64,000 nt of DNA. Origin: Ctenosaura bakeri (lineage: Eukaryota > Chordata > Lepidosauria > Squamata > Iguanidae). The translations under genes and the position numbers were made by a program. Below are positions 35,701 to 45,599 of this stretch, one piece after another. Location of the stretch: the NCBI GenBank assembly GCA_948474755.1, contig CAOLHI010000424.1:186001-250000 (forward strand), written 5' to 3'. Position 1 is the first letter of the stretch, and every line of letters begins with the position of its first letter. The notes beneath the pieces are model-generated. The model ran no database searches and was not told where the DNA came from. It saw nothing but the letters and a program-made list of their open reading frames with translations.

Positions 35701-38700
35701 GAATTTGGTTTTGGTTATAGTTTTTGTGGTATGGCCAGGAACCCCAGGCTGCCACCCCAAACCAGCTGTGGGTCTGAAGACAGGTGGATGCATTTATTCC
35801 ATTCTCTATGCTGGCTGGCACATTCCAGGATTTGCAATCCAAAAAAAGAAACTTTTCCATGTTTCAGCTCCTGGTATGATGTATGGGAAATAATTGGAAG
35901 ACCATTGTAATTTCAAGGAGGTGTAGGAATGTCTTGACTCCAGTTTGTCTCTCCATATTTTAAGTTTCTGTCTGCTACTGATAAGAATTCTGGGTAATTA
36001 AGCACACTGTCTTTTGCCTTAATTTCTGTCTTTTGTTTTGCTCTCTCAAGGTCAAGGACTCTGTAATTGGCAGCTGCCCTTGGCTTGAGACCAACAGCCA
36101 AGTAGTAGACAGTGGGCATGGGAAACGTTAGCTTGTCCCAGAGGTATGAGGACTCTCAAAGATTCTATGGAAGACGGCCAAGTCTTCTCGGCCAGGGGGT
36201 ATAAGTACTCCCTGGACTGTGCTCTCAGGTGGAGAGTCCGCACGGGCTGGCAGCTGCAGCACCAGACATATTGGCTCCAGGGGTGCGTGTGTGTCCTTCC
36301 CCACTTTCTGTTTGGGATCCTGCCAGGGGCTGATTGAAGGAATCTGCTTGGGTGAGAACATCTTTATTGTTGGGAGTTGAGAGTTAGCCAGGCGATTAGT
36401 CCTATGATAACTCTATATCAGCAGAGTTGCAGAGAAAGGTGTTTTCCAGCTTGGGTGTGGCTTTTTAAAATGATGGCTGACTTGAAGAAGACAAGGCAGA
36501 CAGCAGATTTCAAAATTTGAAAGAAAACATGTACTAAATTTTTTTTATAGTAATACAGCCATCTTCAATTAAACTCACCAACTAATTAGTTTAGATAAGT
36601 GTGCTTAGCATATTGGAGAAGTTACAGTAGAGATCAGTTGACAGAAGCAATCCGCTTCGTGTGCTATGAGTGCAGTCAAAGGAGAACAGAGATCTTAGAG
36701 ACACAGTGAGAGGCATGGCCTTCTAATTTAAGCCAATCACAGACAGCAAAGTGTAATGTCTAGGTGCCTCAGCCAATAATTTTAAACATACGCATGGACC
36801 ATCTGTAGAGAGGCCACCCCAGCCAAAGAGGTTGGGAAGAGAGAATGCTGTATTTTTTTTTCACCATTTATATTATCTAGGCATGATAGGCTTAAGTGGA
36901 TTTCGTTTGTAACTGAACACTGCTCAAATGCATATGCTGTTCAAATTGCTTGTTGCTGAATAAATCTGAGACTTTTTCCACCTACAACTGGTGTCTTTTG
37001 TTGCCTCCAGATTCTCTAAAAAATATTCCCTTGCCTTTGGTGAACTGGCCAATCACCTTTGGCAAAGACATATGGTCCCCATATATATTTTCATGCCACT
37101 AATTTTGGAATTATTAAAAAATAATCCAGTGCTTTTGGTCATCTTGGACTATCATTCGATGGTGCTATATTTTTGCTGTCTATTTTACCCTCAAGAGAAG
37201 ATCAATCATAAACTTCTGCCAAGGCAAAACTCTACTCCACTGCTTTCTCCTCTCCCTGAAGTTTCACCCTGCTCCTATGCCACCCCCTACTCTTCTTTTC
37301 CCAAATCGTCAGGTACATAGCTTTAACTACTTTAACCTTTTAAATATGTTTTAACACTTAATTTATTCAATACGATTTTTGTCTCATTACATTTTTTTTA
37401 ATTTGAAATTTTTAAAAAACCGTTTCTGTGGTTTTTACTTGTACACAGCTCTGAGATTTTATGATACAGAGCAGGATAGAAATATATTAACAAAATAAAT
37501 AAACAAATAAAGTACCATGTGCAGTCAAGCTTTAACTGGAGGGTTTTTTGCTTCTGGTGAGAGGTCACAACACCGCAAGGGGATAATAAAGCTATCAATA
37601 GTTATACACTTTTGGGATGGGAAACGGGGGGAGGGTCTTTACAAGCATTTGTGAACTATCCGTGCTTCATTCAATTCTGGAATAACTGATAGATGGGAAA
37701 AATAAGCAGTAGATATAAGAATGCATAATAAGATCTCAGCATTTGCCTTTTTGATAGATCCTATAAACTGAATACTTATCTGCCTGGAAAATACCAGCTC
37801 AGTTCTACCTGACCACTCAAAGTTAAGCCCAATTGTGCTCAAAGAGGCATATTTCCAGGTAAGTGGACAGAGGACAGGTGATTCTGTTAATATTCTGGCA
37901 TGGACATGATTGCTCCCAAGTGTCCTTTCCCATGGAGAAGAGCAAAGCAAGAGCCTTGTGTGGAACTAGTGATGAGGAAATGAGTGAGGCAGAAAGCAGG
38001 CCATCACTGGTAGAAGACTCAAGGCAAGTCAGATCAGACATAGGCTAAGGCTCATTGAAAAGCCTATGCTGCAGCAGTAATGACAGTGGACAAATCATAC
38101 TTCTGTCCCATCACTGGGGCTGCACAGTGTCTAGCAGAGCTGTTTCAAGGGGTCAGGGGCCTTCTACACCCTGTCCAACAACAGAAAAATGCACGTCACT
38201 TGACAGGCCAGTGTGGCGAATTTGCACAATATGTTGTAGACAGAATTATTCAGATCCACAGTGACATAGATGCTGTAATTAATACAGCTCTAATGGCAAA
38301 CATAAGATCCTACTTGTTCTCTGTTATTGGATACATGAGGATTGGAGTTATTGGATGGCTGAGGATGTGAACAGGATCCTTAGGGAGGTGAGAACATGTG
38401 TGCAGGTCCTTGCCTCTTCTGGCTCATAAAAGCAGCCAAAGGACTAGCCAAGTAAGGGGAATAGTGGAAGTCTCATTATGGCAAGTCAACTTTCTATTCT
38501 GTCTAAAAGAGGCTGCTGTGAGGCAATTATTGGGGGAAAAACGCTCTGGATCCCATCACATTGGAGAATTGTTGGCAAGTCTCCAGTCTTGGGCAAGGTT
38601 GGACATGTTGTGGCCTCCCAGCTGTAGGGGTTCTTGGATGAGATGAATTACCCTGGATGAGGCATACCCATTTCAGTCTGACTCCAGACCTGATTATGGG

Positions 38701-39200
38701 ACAGTGATAGTTTTTGTCACCTTGATGGATGACTTACACAGGGAGCTAGATGGGAGAGTTCATCACTGTTGATCCTGATGGTATCCTTCTGGGCCACCTC
38801 TCTGTGATGGGACTTGGGGCCACTGTTTTACAGCGGTTCTGGTCCTTCTTGGAGGGGAGAATTCAGAAGGTGGTGCTAGGCTATTTATGTTTGATCCCAT
38901 GACCACTGTGAAGTACTTCAAGACTCACTTTTATCTCCCATGCTTTTCAATATCTATGTGAAACCATGAGCAAACATTAAATATACTCACCCCCAGAGTC
39001 TTGGCTTCCACTTTGAGGAGCTTTTCTAGTGGTCCCACTTGAGGGTTCTGTTGAGTTGGGTTGCTGGGGCTTCCAAACTGCTGGCTTCCATATTGTACAT
39101 ATTGTATCATTCCTGGTGGCTGGATAACTGCAGTACCAGGGACCCCCTGGCCTGCTTGATTGGCATTTGGAGGAAGGAAGACTACTCTTCCACTAGCCAT
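26644..39200 (-). CDS. MS4A15/12/8-like tetraspan membrane protein, gene B (6 coding exons)
   Basis: The spliced CDS is 39200-38991, 33705-33583, 32289-32233, 30392-30249, 27414-27301 and 26757-26644 (762 bp, 253 aa, TGA stop), all introns phase 0 with GT-AG junctions. The predicted protein has a cytoplasmic N-terminus 1-70 (VIQPPGMIQYVQYG, then LEKLLKVEAKTLG), TM1 about 72-90, TM2 about 100-118 (YVFWGAL-F-FIISGSL), TM3 about 136-155, TM4 about 182-203, Cys-rich GCQATCC, and a tail with VVFVPYTV and PPPAYDAI. The residues and exon plan match MS4A family members, best the MS4A15/12/8 group; the tail motif PPAYD resembles MS4A15. Between TM3 and TM4 lies a loop with two Cys (SCTYEHDHLREC) not seen in A or C. 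The likely role is plasma-membrane signalling or receptor-associated, from family knowledge. No frame break was found. Confidence 0.9.
27301..27414 (-). CDS. Gene B exon 6: TM4
   Basis: 114 bp, 38 codons, acceptor TAACAG and donor CAG|GTAAGC. It encodes SIGTGISVMLLLLSLLEFC, then HFGCQATCCNSDQ. The CysCys pair at the membrane edge is a plausible palmitoylation site (inference). Confidence 0.92.
27885..28390. repeat. Local tandem duplication in gene B intron
   Basis: Two imperfect copies of about 180 bp (27885-28070 and 28203-28390) share ATTTTTACACCT, TAATCAGAT, ATTGCAAGG-type, GATGTGTACGT-type and GTCAGTG strings. Gene C has the equivalent region at 48105-48490, where a SINE has inserted. 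Confidence 0.55.
29113..29803. mobile_element. GC-rich, CpG-rich non-autonomous transposon in gene B
   Basis: Termini GGCCCTTTTCGCA (from 29119) and TGCGAAAAGGGCC (to 29803) are inverted complements. TGA occurs at 29110-29112 and 29804-29806. The matching introns of A (about 11505) and C (about 49200) read through GCTGTGAGAAC or GGCTGAGAC without an insert, so they show the empty site. The interior also pairs GAAGCGGC-type and CGCGAG-type segments. A 3-bp duplication fits PIF/Harbinger, but the family call is inference. Long GC-rich ORFs inside (189, 158, 141 aa) are not genes. Confidence 0.75.
29435..29650. repeat. 40-bp minisatellite inside the GC-rich transposon
   Basis: About five units starting GGATGGACGGGACAGGCTCC at 29444, 29485, 29524, 29564 and 29604 (spacing 39-41 bp), joined by CGCGCGCGG-type, G-rich linkers. 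Confidence 0.9.
30249..30392 (-). CDS. Gene B exon 5: TM3 and second extracellular loop
   Basis: 144 bp, 48 codons, acceptor TCTTAG and donor GTAAGT. It starts VKASVGMNITSAT and ends with the loop LMSCTYEHDHLRECYWTK. The TM3 part matches A and C; the loop does not. Confidence 0.9.
32233..32289 (-). CDS. Gene B exon 4: TM2 end
   Basis: 57 bp, 19 codons: FIISGSLTVSAEKHLTPGL. Acceptor TTGACAG, donor GTAAGC. Confidence 0.9.
33583..33705 (-). CDS. Gene B exon 3: TM1 and start of TM2
   Basis: 123 bp, 41 codons, acceptor CCATAG and donor GTAAGT. It encodes AIQIFIGLIHIGFGAVAAV, WDRYYVSIAVVGGYVFWGALF. The loop closely matches gene C (WGQYYVSIAV) and not gene A, supporting a later B/C split. Confidence 0.92.
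34220..34290. repeat. Short tandem duplication
   Basis: GAATATCTATCTCTACGCAT followed by CAAAC occurs twice in a row. Confidence 0.85.
34311..34755. mobile_element. Mariner/Tigger-like non-autonomous element
   Basis: CAGTAGGCCCTTTGCTTTAGC at the left after a TA, and TTGCACCCCTAACCCCCACA near the right, as in the element at 12720-13204. The right terminus is degraded. Confidence 0.5.
34903..35035. mobile_element. hAT-like short palindromic repeat
   Basis: GAATTGTGTGGTCCTCCAGA left and ACATCAGAAACACACAATTC right. A related copy lies at the equivalent place in gene C (about 53000-53110), so it predates the B/C duplication. Confidence 0.5.
36365..37015 (+). mobile_element. Possible LTR (weak)
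   Basis: TGTTGGGAGTTGAGAG near 36368 and CTGAATAAATCTGAGAC near 36956 followed by CAACTGGTGTCTTTTG resemble an LTR with polyadenylation signal; the same CAACTGGTGTC string follows AATAAA at 16315-16345. Ends and duplication not established. Confidence 0.3.
37300..37515 (+). mobile_element. L2/CR1-type LINE 3' end
   Basis: TTGTACACAGCTCTGAGATT and AGCAGGATAGAAATAT followed by AAATAAATAAACAAATAAA is the usual 3' tail of these LINEs in reptiles. Confidence 0.5.
38050..38930 (+). mobile_element. L2/CR1-type LINE fragment, reverse transcriptase region (broken)
   Basis: Plus-strand translation gives GLLHPVQQQK, GEFAQYVVDRIIQIHSDID, then, after frame breaks, YPSGPPLCDGTWGHCFTAV (HGILLGRLSGMGLG-like) with FLEG. 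This is the pre-RT and RT-core order of L2/CR1 LINEs. It lies just beside the N-terminal exon of gene B and ends near 38930. Confidence 0.65.
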
Positions 39201-39238
39201 TCTCACAGGATGCCTGTGGTCAGTCACTGCTAAGTTAT
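38991..39238 (-). CDS. Gene B exon 2: end of 5'UTR plus N-terminal coding exon
   Basis: The acceptor TTGCAG is above 39238 and the donor GTGAGT below 38991. The ATG is at 39200-39198 in GTGAGAATGG; 39201-39238 is 5'UTR. It encodes residues 1-70 (MASGRVVFLPPNANQAG ... EAKTLG). The reading frame happens to stay open upstream of the ATG; the start is chosen because it is shared by all three paralogues. Confidence 0.88.
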
Positions 39239-39927
39239 CTGCAAGCTCATCAAAGAAAGACACAAATGAATAGCACGGTCTTCGATTTTGACAAATATAA
39301 ATCATGCCATTTTTTAAAAAATATTGCCACCAGGAACAGGCTGCTACACTGAGGATCACAAACTCAGGGATAAGTGTCATGGTTGCAGAATTCTTGGGCC
39401 ACCACTGTGGTTCTACAAACAGTCTTTGTCCTGTTTCAGAATCCTACACAGACCTCTAGAGGCAGAAATTAGAAAACTAATATTGAGAACAATATTGATA
39501 ACAAGGAACTCACAGTCGGGGCTTTTCTTGATGCCTTGAACAGACTGAGCAGCTATACCAAATCACTCTGGAGCAGGCTAGATTTCTGGAAGAATGGCAG
39601 GAAATGTTAAAGAGCCCTCACATGCGCTCTGCAAGCAGATTTTATACTTAAGAGATGAAGAGTCAATTAAATGGGCATCTACTTGTTAATCAAACAGACC
39701 ATTAACAATATTACTACTAACACAGTTTCTCATATAGTCGAAGCTCAGCTGTGGAAGGTCAGCTCACATTCTAGAGCATATCCTTCAGCACTTCTCAGAG
39801 AAAAACTGGGATGCATGTGCAGGAAAACAACATCAGTGTGGTCAAAAGGCCAAAAGTTATTAATGAAGGAGAACACACAAGCTAGAAGAACAGCAGCTGT
39901 TTCCTTTTGTTTGAGCTTACTAGAAAG

Positions 39928-40758
39928 CAGTAATGTAGACTTGAGTTTATTGACTTGGACTCAAGTAAGACTCAAGTCACTTCAATGACTCAACTTGGAC
40001 TCGACTTAGCAAGAAATGACAACTGACCTGACTCAATTCATGACTTGTATATTTTTGGTGATTGATTTGCTGCCCTTGATTCAGTAACATAACACATTCA
40101 TCCAGAAACTTTACAACTTTGAACAAGATTTCCATCTCTTTTTGGTCATTGGTCACATGATGATCTGTCTCAGGCATAGGCACATTTCTCAGAGGGGAAC
40201 AACAAATATGTCAGGCAATGAGCTTGAGGTGGGTTTGAGGTCAGCAGCCTGACCCTCTGTGTTTTGAAGGAGCCTTCTAAAACTTTTCATAAGAGTAGGA
40301 GTGAAGACTTACCCCCCAAGCAGACGGTGCATATTTCAGAGGGAAACAGCAAATCTGTTAGGCAACAGGCTTGAGGAGGAAGGATCCTTCCTTCTAAAGC
40401 TTTTGAAGCTTCAATAATGAGGACTAAGAAGGATTCTGTTCCCCGATACAGAAGCTACAGACCTTGTACTCCCATTGACACAAAAGCCTCCAGCTTCAGG
40501 AAAGAGAAGTAAGAAGGATCCTATTCCCCACTTCCAAAACTGCAGATGGCAAACTTGCAAATGTAGACAGCTGACTCTACTTAAGTTATTAAAATTGACT
40601 TTATTCAACTCTGTTCAGAAATTCCGGAATATAGATTCAGAAATTCTGGGATATAGGTATAAAATGGGCTCACAGACTTGAGACTTGACTTGAAAGCATC
40701 TTGCAAGGTGGTAACACTTGACTTGAGACTTGAAGTAAAAGACCTAAATACATCACTG
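39928..40758. mobile_element. hAT-like element with AAGTC-rich ends, second copy
   Basis: CAGTAATGTAGACTTGAG at the left and TACATCACTG at the right, flanked by an imperfect 8-bp duplication (CTAGAAAG 39920-39927, CTAGGAAA 40759-40766). Both ends are rich in AAGTC/GACTT units like 24643-25574, but the interior is unrelated and has its own internal repeats (CAGAGGGGAACAACAAAT / CAGAGGGAAACAGCAAAT; AAGAAGGATTCTGTTCCCC / AAGAAGGATCCTATTCCCC). It interrupts the dispersed repeat also seen at 17225. Confidence 0.7.
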
Positions 40759-41907
40759 CTAGGAAAGGCAAAATTCTGTCCCCTCCTCTCATCTCTACTC
40801 TGCTGAGTTGAGTGCAAACTATGTGTGCACTTTGAGCTCAGTTTGCAGCAACTGAAATATGCCAAAGAGGAAGGGGGAAAGTGGGAGGAGGAGAGAGAAA
40901 TTGGGACATTTAAAAGCAACTGAGATGATAGAAAATTAATCAGAAGTGTCCTTGCCAAATCAGGCCAGTTGAAGAGTATGGTATAGATACAGTATTCTGC
41001 TTTGAAATGCTTGGCAAACTGTTTCTTTGTAAAGTGGAAAGAAGTGTTTAACATTCAGCAATAGTGGTCTGCTCCTGGAGAGGAATATTTTATCATAATC
41101 TCACCCAGGAACTCAAGTCTGTGGGGCAACAGATAGTTCATTGTGAGACCCTGGCAAATGAAATTGTAGCAGATGGCAGCTTTGGCCAGCTGAAGGGACA
41201 TGAGCATTTTTCCCCTTTAGGTTTTATTTCTGCCCCCTCTTAACCCTGATTTTGTTATACATGTGACTTTCTTTCACCTTGGCAACTAATTGAACTTGGT
41301 TGAGCTAGGACCAGAATAGGTCCAGACTCCAGAACTGAATACAACCAAATACTATTAACTCACAAAATATCTCAATTCAGGAGGAATCATCAAGCACATC
41401 CAAGCAATATCTGAAACTGCTATTACAGTGACAGCTTTGTCTCAGAAAATGCATTCGCTATATGTGCTCTGCTGTAGAACTAACCCTTTGCCCTGAGTTC
41501 ACAGATTACAGCAGTGCCTGCAATATAACTGTTATATGCTTCGTCATCTTACTTGGGCCAGCTTCTTTTAAATGCTCTCTTTACTTTTTTCCTTCTCTCC
41601 TTTATTTCCTATTACCTTGAGGTTAACTCCACATAAACCTTTCAATAATGGGTGCATGAAAATATTAGTATGGTAGCGCTGACAGGATGCAAAGGATGGG
41701 AGGATTTCCCCCACATCTTTCCATTTTTAAGTTTTATTGATTTTATTTTCTATTGGTATGAATTGCAAACATGCGTACAAATTCTGGGGTTTTCAATGGA
41801 AGAGCCAAACAGTCTTCTGCTATTCTACCCTTCCAATTTTTCAACTGAAATGTCATAAAATTTGCAAACATGCTAAAAAAACCTTTTACACATCTCCTTC
41901 AAAATTA

Positions 41908-42085
41908 GGGTTGCCAGACTGAAAACTGGAGAGGGCTCCTGTACCTTTAATAGTTGTAAAGAAGAGGGAATTTCAGCAACTGTTGCCTGTCAGGCAGCCA
42001 GGTAACAACACCTGCTGAAATGCCCTCTTCTACACAACCATTAAAGGTACAGGAGCCTTCCTCAGTTTTCACTCTGACAACCCTG
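41908..42085. mobile_element. Palindromic MITE (AGGGTTGCCAGA ends)
   Basis: AGGGTTGCCAGACTGAAAAC left and GTTTTCACTCTGACAACCCT right; inner arms GGCTCCTGTACCTTTAAT and ATTAAAGGTACAGGAGCC are perfect inverted complements. hAT-like; flanks TTCAAAAT and TTTCAGAT are a poor 8-bp match. Confidence 0.75.
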
Positions 42086-42379
42086 TTTCAGATACTGATT
42101 TCATTCTAACGAAAGGGCAATTTTTTTTATTTTTTTATTATTTCTTTTGGCTTATGACAGACAAAATTAAGGGTCCCCCATTAAGTTTGCCATTGTACAG
42201 TTAGAAAGCAAATAGCAATTTTCCTGCTTCTAAAGAGTCTACCTAATTGACATTAATTTTTCAGACACTCCATAGACACAGAGACAATTCATAAAAGCTC
42301 ATGTTGCTACTCCCAACTAGAGCAGAACCATCGAATCAAATGGATTTATCTATGTGTCCACTCACTATTCAACTGTTTA

Positions 42380-42940
42380 CTGAATCAGTCTCTTTATAGA
42401 TCGATTTGTCTGTGTCCTGCATTCTACCAATATGGGGCCCAGGGCAGCTTACAATATAAGTTAAAACAGAACACAATTAAAACAAGACATAATAAAAAGT
42501 AAAAAAAACCATTCATTGTAGTTAAAAAAACACATTAATTTACAACAATTTAAAAAGAAGTTACAACACAGTAATAATGTTAAATAACATAGCACACCCT
42601 GATTTGAAAGAACTTCTGCAATGACCTGTTTGCTGTGAAATGTCTGGGTGAACAATGAAGTTTATCCAGCTAAAAGAAGTCAGGAAGAGGGCTTTCCCTA
42701 GCCTCCTGGAGAAAAAAATTCCACACCCGGGAGCTGCAACTGAGAACACCCTCTACCATGCCTTTCAGAGGTGTGTCCGTGATGGTGAGACCAAGAGAAA
42801 GCCCTCTCTTAAAGATGTTAACTTAGGCAAACTCCTATTGGGAGATAGTCTTTCTTGACAGTCTGCACCCAAGCCATACGGGGCTTCACGTGTCATAATC
42901 AGCACATTGAATTGTGCTAGAAATGAATGAGAAATTAGGG
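42380..42940. repeat. Dispersed repeat, unnamed
   Basis: GGCCCAGGGCAGCTTACAATA, then AAAACAA-rich sequence, a block with CACACCCGGGAGCTGCAACTG, and ACATTGAATTGTGCT. It shares strings with 20120-20640. Looks like a LINE-derived or other interspersed element. Confidence 0.45.
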
Positions 42941-43201
42941 ACGACTCTAGTTGGAATTAACCCATAGGATTTCAGCCAGAGTCACAGCTGTCTAATTTAA
43001 ATTGTATTTGTCAGTGTCAAAACGGCTCTTTAGAGAGCTTCTGGGTCTCCAGTATTAAGGGAAATGGCCTCTCCTCGTGTTCAAAGATTATTCCTGTAAT
43101 TCCTTCAAGCCATTCCTGTTATTTCTCCCATGCCATGCAGAGTTCTGGGTCAAAATATACAATGTTCCCAAATTAATTAAACTTCCTCCCAAAGGACTTA
43201 C

Positions 43202-43285
43202 CTTATACACTTAGACCTGTTTCCTTCCGTATCTATCAACTCACAAAGAAGCAATAAGAATAATAAAAGAGGAGTGTAATTCTCT
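43202..43285 (-). other. Gene B probable non-coding first exon (5' end approximate)
   Basis: The donor GTAAGT (+ strand ACTTAC at 43196-43201) ends a block similar to those upstream of genes A and C. The similarity continues for about 200 bp into the presumed promoter. The exon 5' end is not defined by sequence alone. Confidence 0.5.
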
Positions 43286-43299
43286 TTGAGTGTTATTGT

Positions 43300-44380
43300 C
43301 TTTGGACTTTGATTCTTGCCTCCCACTTTCATTTTGCTATGATCTTCTACACTTCTAACGACTTCTAGACTTCTGCTTCAGGTATTCTCAGAGGCAGTAA
43401 ACTTAATGTGTTAATGTGCCCAGCTAATTGTTAATAAACTAAAAAATTCAACTAGGTAAATATTATCAGAGGAAAAAAGTTACTGTTAGTTTTATGTGAA
43501 ACTGCTGCACTACAAGCCTTAGCGGAAAGAAGCCAGAAAATGCCATGCATTATTTTATTCCCCAGCCTCTTGTCTTCTTTGTTTTGTGGCCTTTATTTAA
43601 CATGAATTTCAATTGTTTCTACAATTTTCTGCAGTCCTCGAAATTTAATAGATATAAATGTCTGGTTTCAGTTACATGTATCTATTATATTGTTAGAAAT
43701 GAGGGTGCAATAGAAGGATCAATTACTAAGCATTAATCCTAAAAGTTGTTAAACAAACAAATCACATTGAAACTATATTTGAACACGTGGTTTAAATTTT
43801 GGGGCCTGAACACAGTAATTCCTCAACTTTGAGGGATGAACAAAACAAACAAACCTCAAAGATAACTTTGGGTAAAGAACCAGATGGCAAATGCAAAAGT
43901 AAGTGTCTATTATAGTTTCTAATTTAGTTAAAAACAAAAATAGGGCTGGCATTATATATTATAGTTATAGCTTCATAACCTAGAGTTACGGATTTGTAAC
44001 TACCTTATATTCACTAAGATTATGTCACTATAATCATAGCACTACTGTCACAATTGTAAATGCCACCTCCCAAAACCCTACCTTAATAGCCAGCAGCTGC
44101 ATTGAGCGATGGCAGTCTGTTCTGTAGCTGATCAGGGCACAGAAGAATGAAGTTTCCAGCCCCCTCATACCAGCAAGCAAGGCTGCAACAATCAGAAGCA
44201 GGTTCTCTGTCACAACTCCTTATAGCAGCCTCATTCTGTGGCAGGAAGTGACTGGAAATATCATCCTGTTCTCCAGTCGCCAGGTGAACAGACGTCAATT
44301 GTTTGCTGCAACTGCTGCCTGCTAAGGTAGGTCTGGGAGATTGTGCCAGGGTACATTATTTAGGTATGCATTTGTAACTA
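43300..44380. other. Intergenic B-C, nothing recognised
   Basis: AT-rich, with no gene or MS4A exon. It should include the gene B promoter near 43290-43500, but no clear core motif is visible. Confidence 0.5.
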
Positions 44381-44381
44381 A

Positions 44382-44800
44382 GGCCCTTTCCACAGGATGA
44401 CACTCTCATGCATCGTCCCATCACAATTCTGGCAGCGCCTCTACTGGGCTGGGAGCGTGCCCCCAGTATTCCCCTCTGCTCTTGATCAGCTGCCTGTGGA
44501 AGGGAACGCGAGAGACATGCCCCTTTCTTCGACAGTACAGCCAGTGTTCTTCCCATGCTGCAGTGGGGAAGCAAGTGCGTGATCATGCTTCCAACCCTTC
44601 TGCGTGGCCGGCTGCAATAGAAGGCTCACATGATCAGGGTTCATTGATGGAGTTCTTCCATCAGTGATATACCCTGCGATCACGCTGGCTGCAGCGATGC
44701 GAGAAGGTTGTGACAGCAACAATATCATGCGGAAGCATGGTTGCGGTCCCAGTCCTCTCACATCCCCAGGCCGGGAGGACACTGTCCTGTGGAAAGGGAC
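44382..44800. mobile_element. Harbinger-like non-autonomous element, TAA target duplication
   Basis: GGCCCTTTCCACAGGATGAC left and GTCCTGTGGAAAGGGAC right are inverted; TAA flanks both sides (44379-44381, 44801-44803). GC-rich interior with paired segments such as GTCCCATCACAAT. The 3-bp TWA-type duplication fits PIF/Harbinger. The ORFs inside are not genes. Confidence 0.8.
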
Positions 44801-44804
44801 TAAG

Positions 44805-45485
44805 TAAGCAAGATAGGATCTCAACCAACTTAATAACTTAATCCTAAAATTAAGTTAATATTGAAATTCAGATTAAGTCAATTGCTTAAGATTCTTTTAA
44901 TTAAGTTACCCACTTTTGTTAGAAAATGTTTAACTTAATTTCAAACTTTTATCAGCTAGTTCCTATCACTAGCTATTCTTTTCACTCCTGCCAAGAAGGG
45001 AGAGGTGTGTGTGTATGTGCAGGCATGGTTGTATATATGTGTATCCCTTTGAGAGAGAGGAGAAATTCCATATCAAATTTTTCTTAGCAAGTCTGACTTG
45101 GATCAATAGACAGTTAAGGTGTCACCTTTTTAAAAAAATCCAAATTCATACTTAGTGAATTTATATAATTTGCAATTTAATGTTTAGCAATTATGATCTG
45201 AATAAATTTTCATATTAAGAACAGTACTGAAGAAAAACTGCACATGCTTCAGTAGATAAGAACCATTGCAAAAGTAGCATTTTTTCATATGTGAAACAGA
45301 AGGAGGGCACCGCTCCATCATTTTTAATGGACTAACTAAATGGATCAATCTACTAAAAATGATGACCTAGCAAGCACATAGTCCATAGTCCATCTTTACT
45401 CATAGAAAATCCATAGTGTTTCACTCCTGGGACAGCTGGCTTGCCAAGGCTGCTGGTGGAATGGCATCTCATTGCTTCTTCTTTG
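44805..45485. other. Intergenic B-C, 3' flank of gene C
   Basis: AT-rich; the part 45300-45390 matches the 3' flank of gene B at 26470-26530. Nothing else recognised. Confidence 0.5.
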
Positions 45486-45491
45486 TGTTCT

Positions 45492-45599
45492 TCATTCTCT
45501 TGTGGGAGATTGAGCATTATAGGCCGGAGGACAGAGGTGATCTTCTCTGGGAGCCACCACACCTCCATTGACCGTGTAGGGCACAAAAACCACTGGCTG
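45492..45599 (-). CDS. Gene C exon 7: C-terminal tail and stop
   Basis: The acceptor TTTTACAG is above 45599. It encodes 35 residues (QPVVFVPYTVNGG ... CPPAYNAQSPTRE) and TGA at 45494-45492. A longer open frame through here (45353-45691) reads the wrong frame. Confidence 0.88.
   Translation of the reverse strand, partial: QPVVFVPYTVNGGVVAPREDHLCPPAYNAQSPTRE

Noticed and set aside
44050..44340. Possible extra upstream exon of gene B (donor-like sequences on both strands)
   Set aside because: No counterpart upstream of genes A or C and no coding signal.
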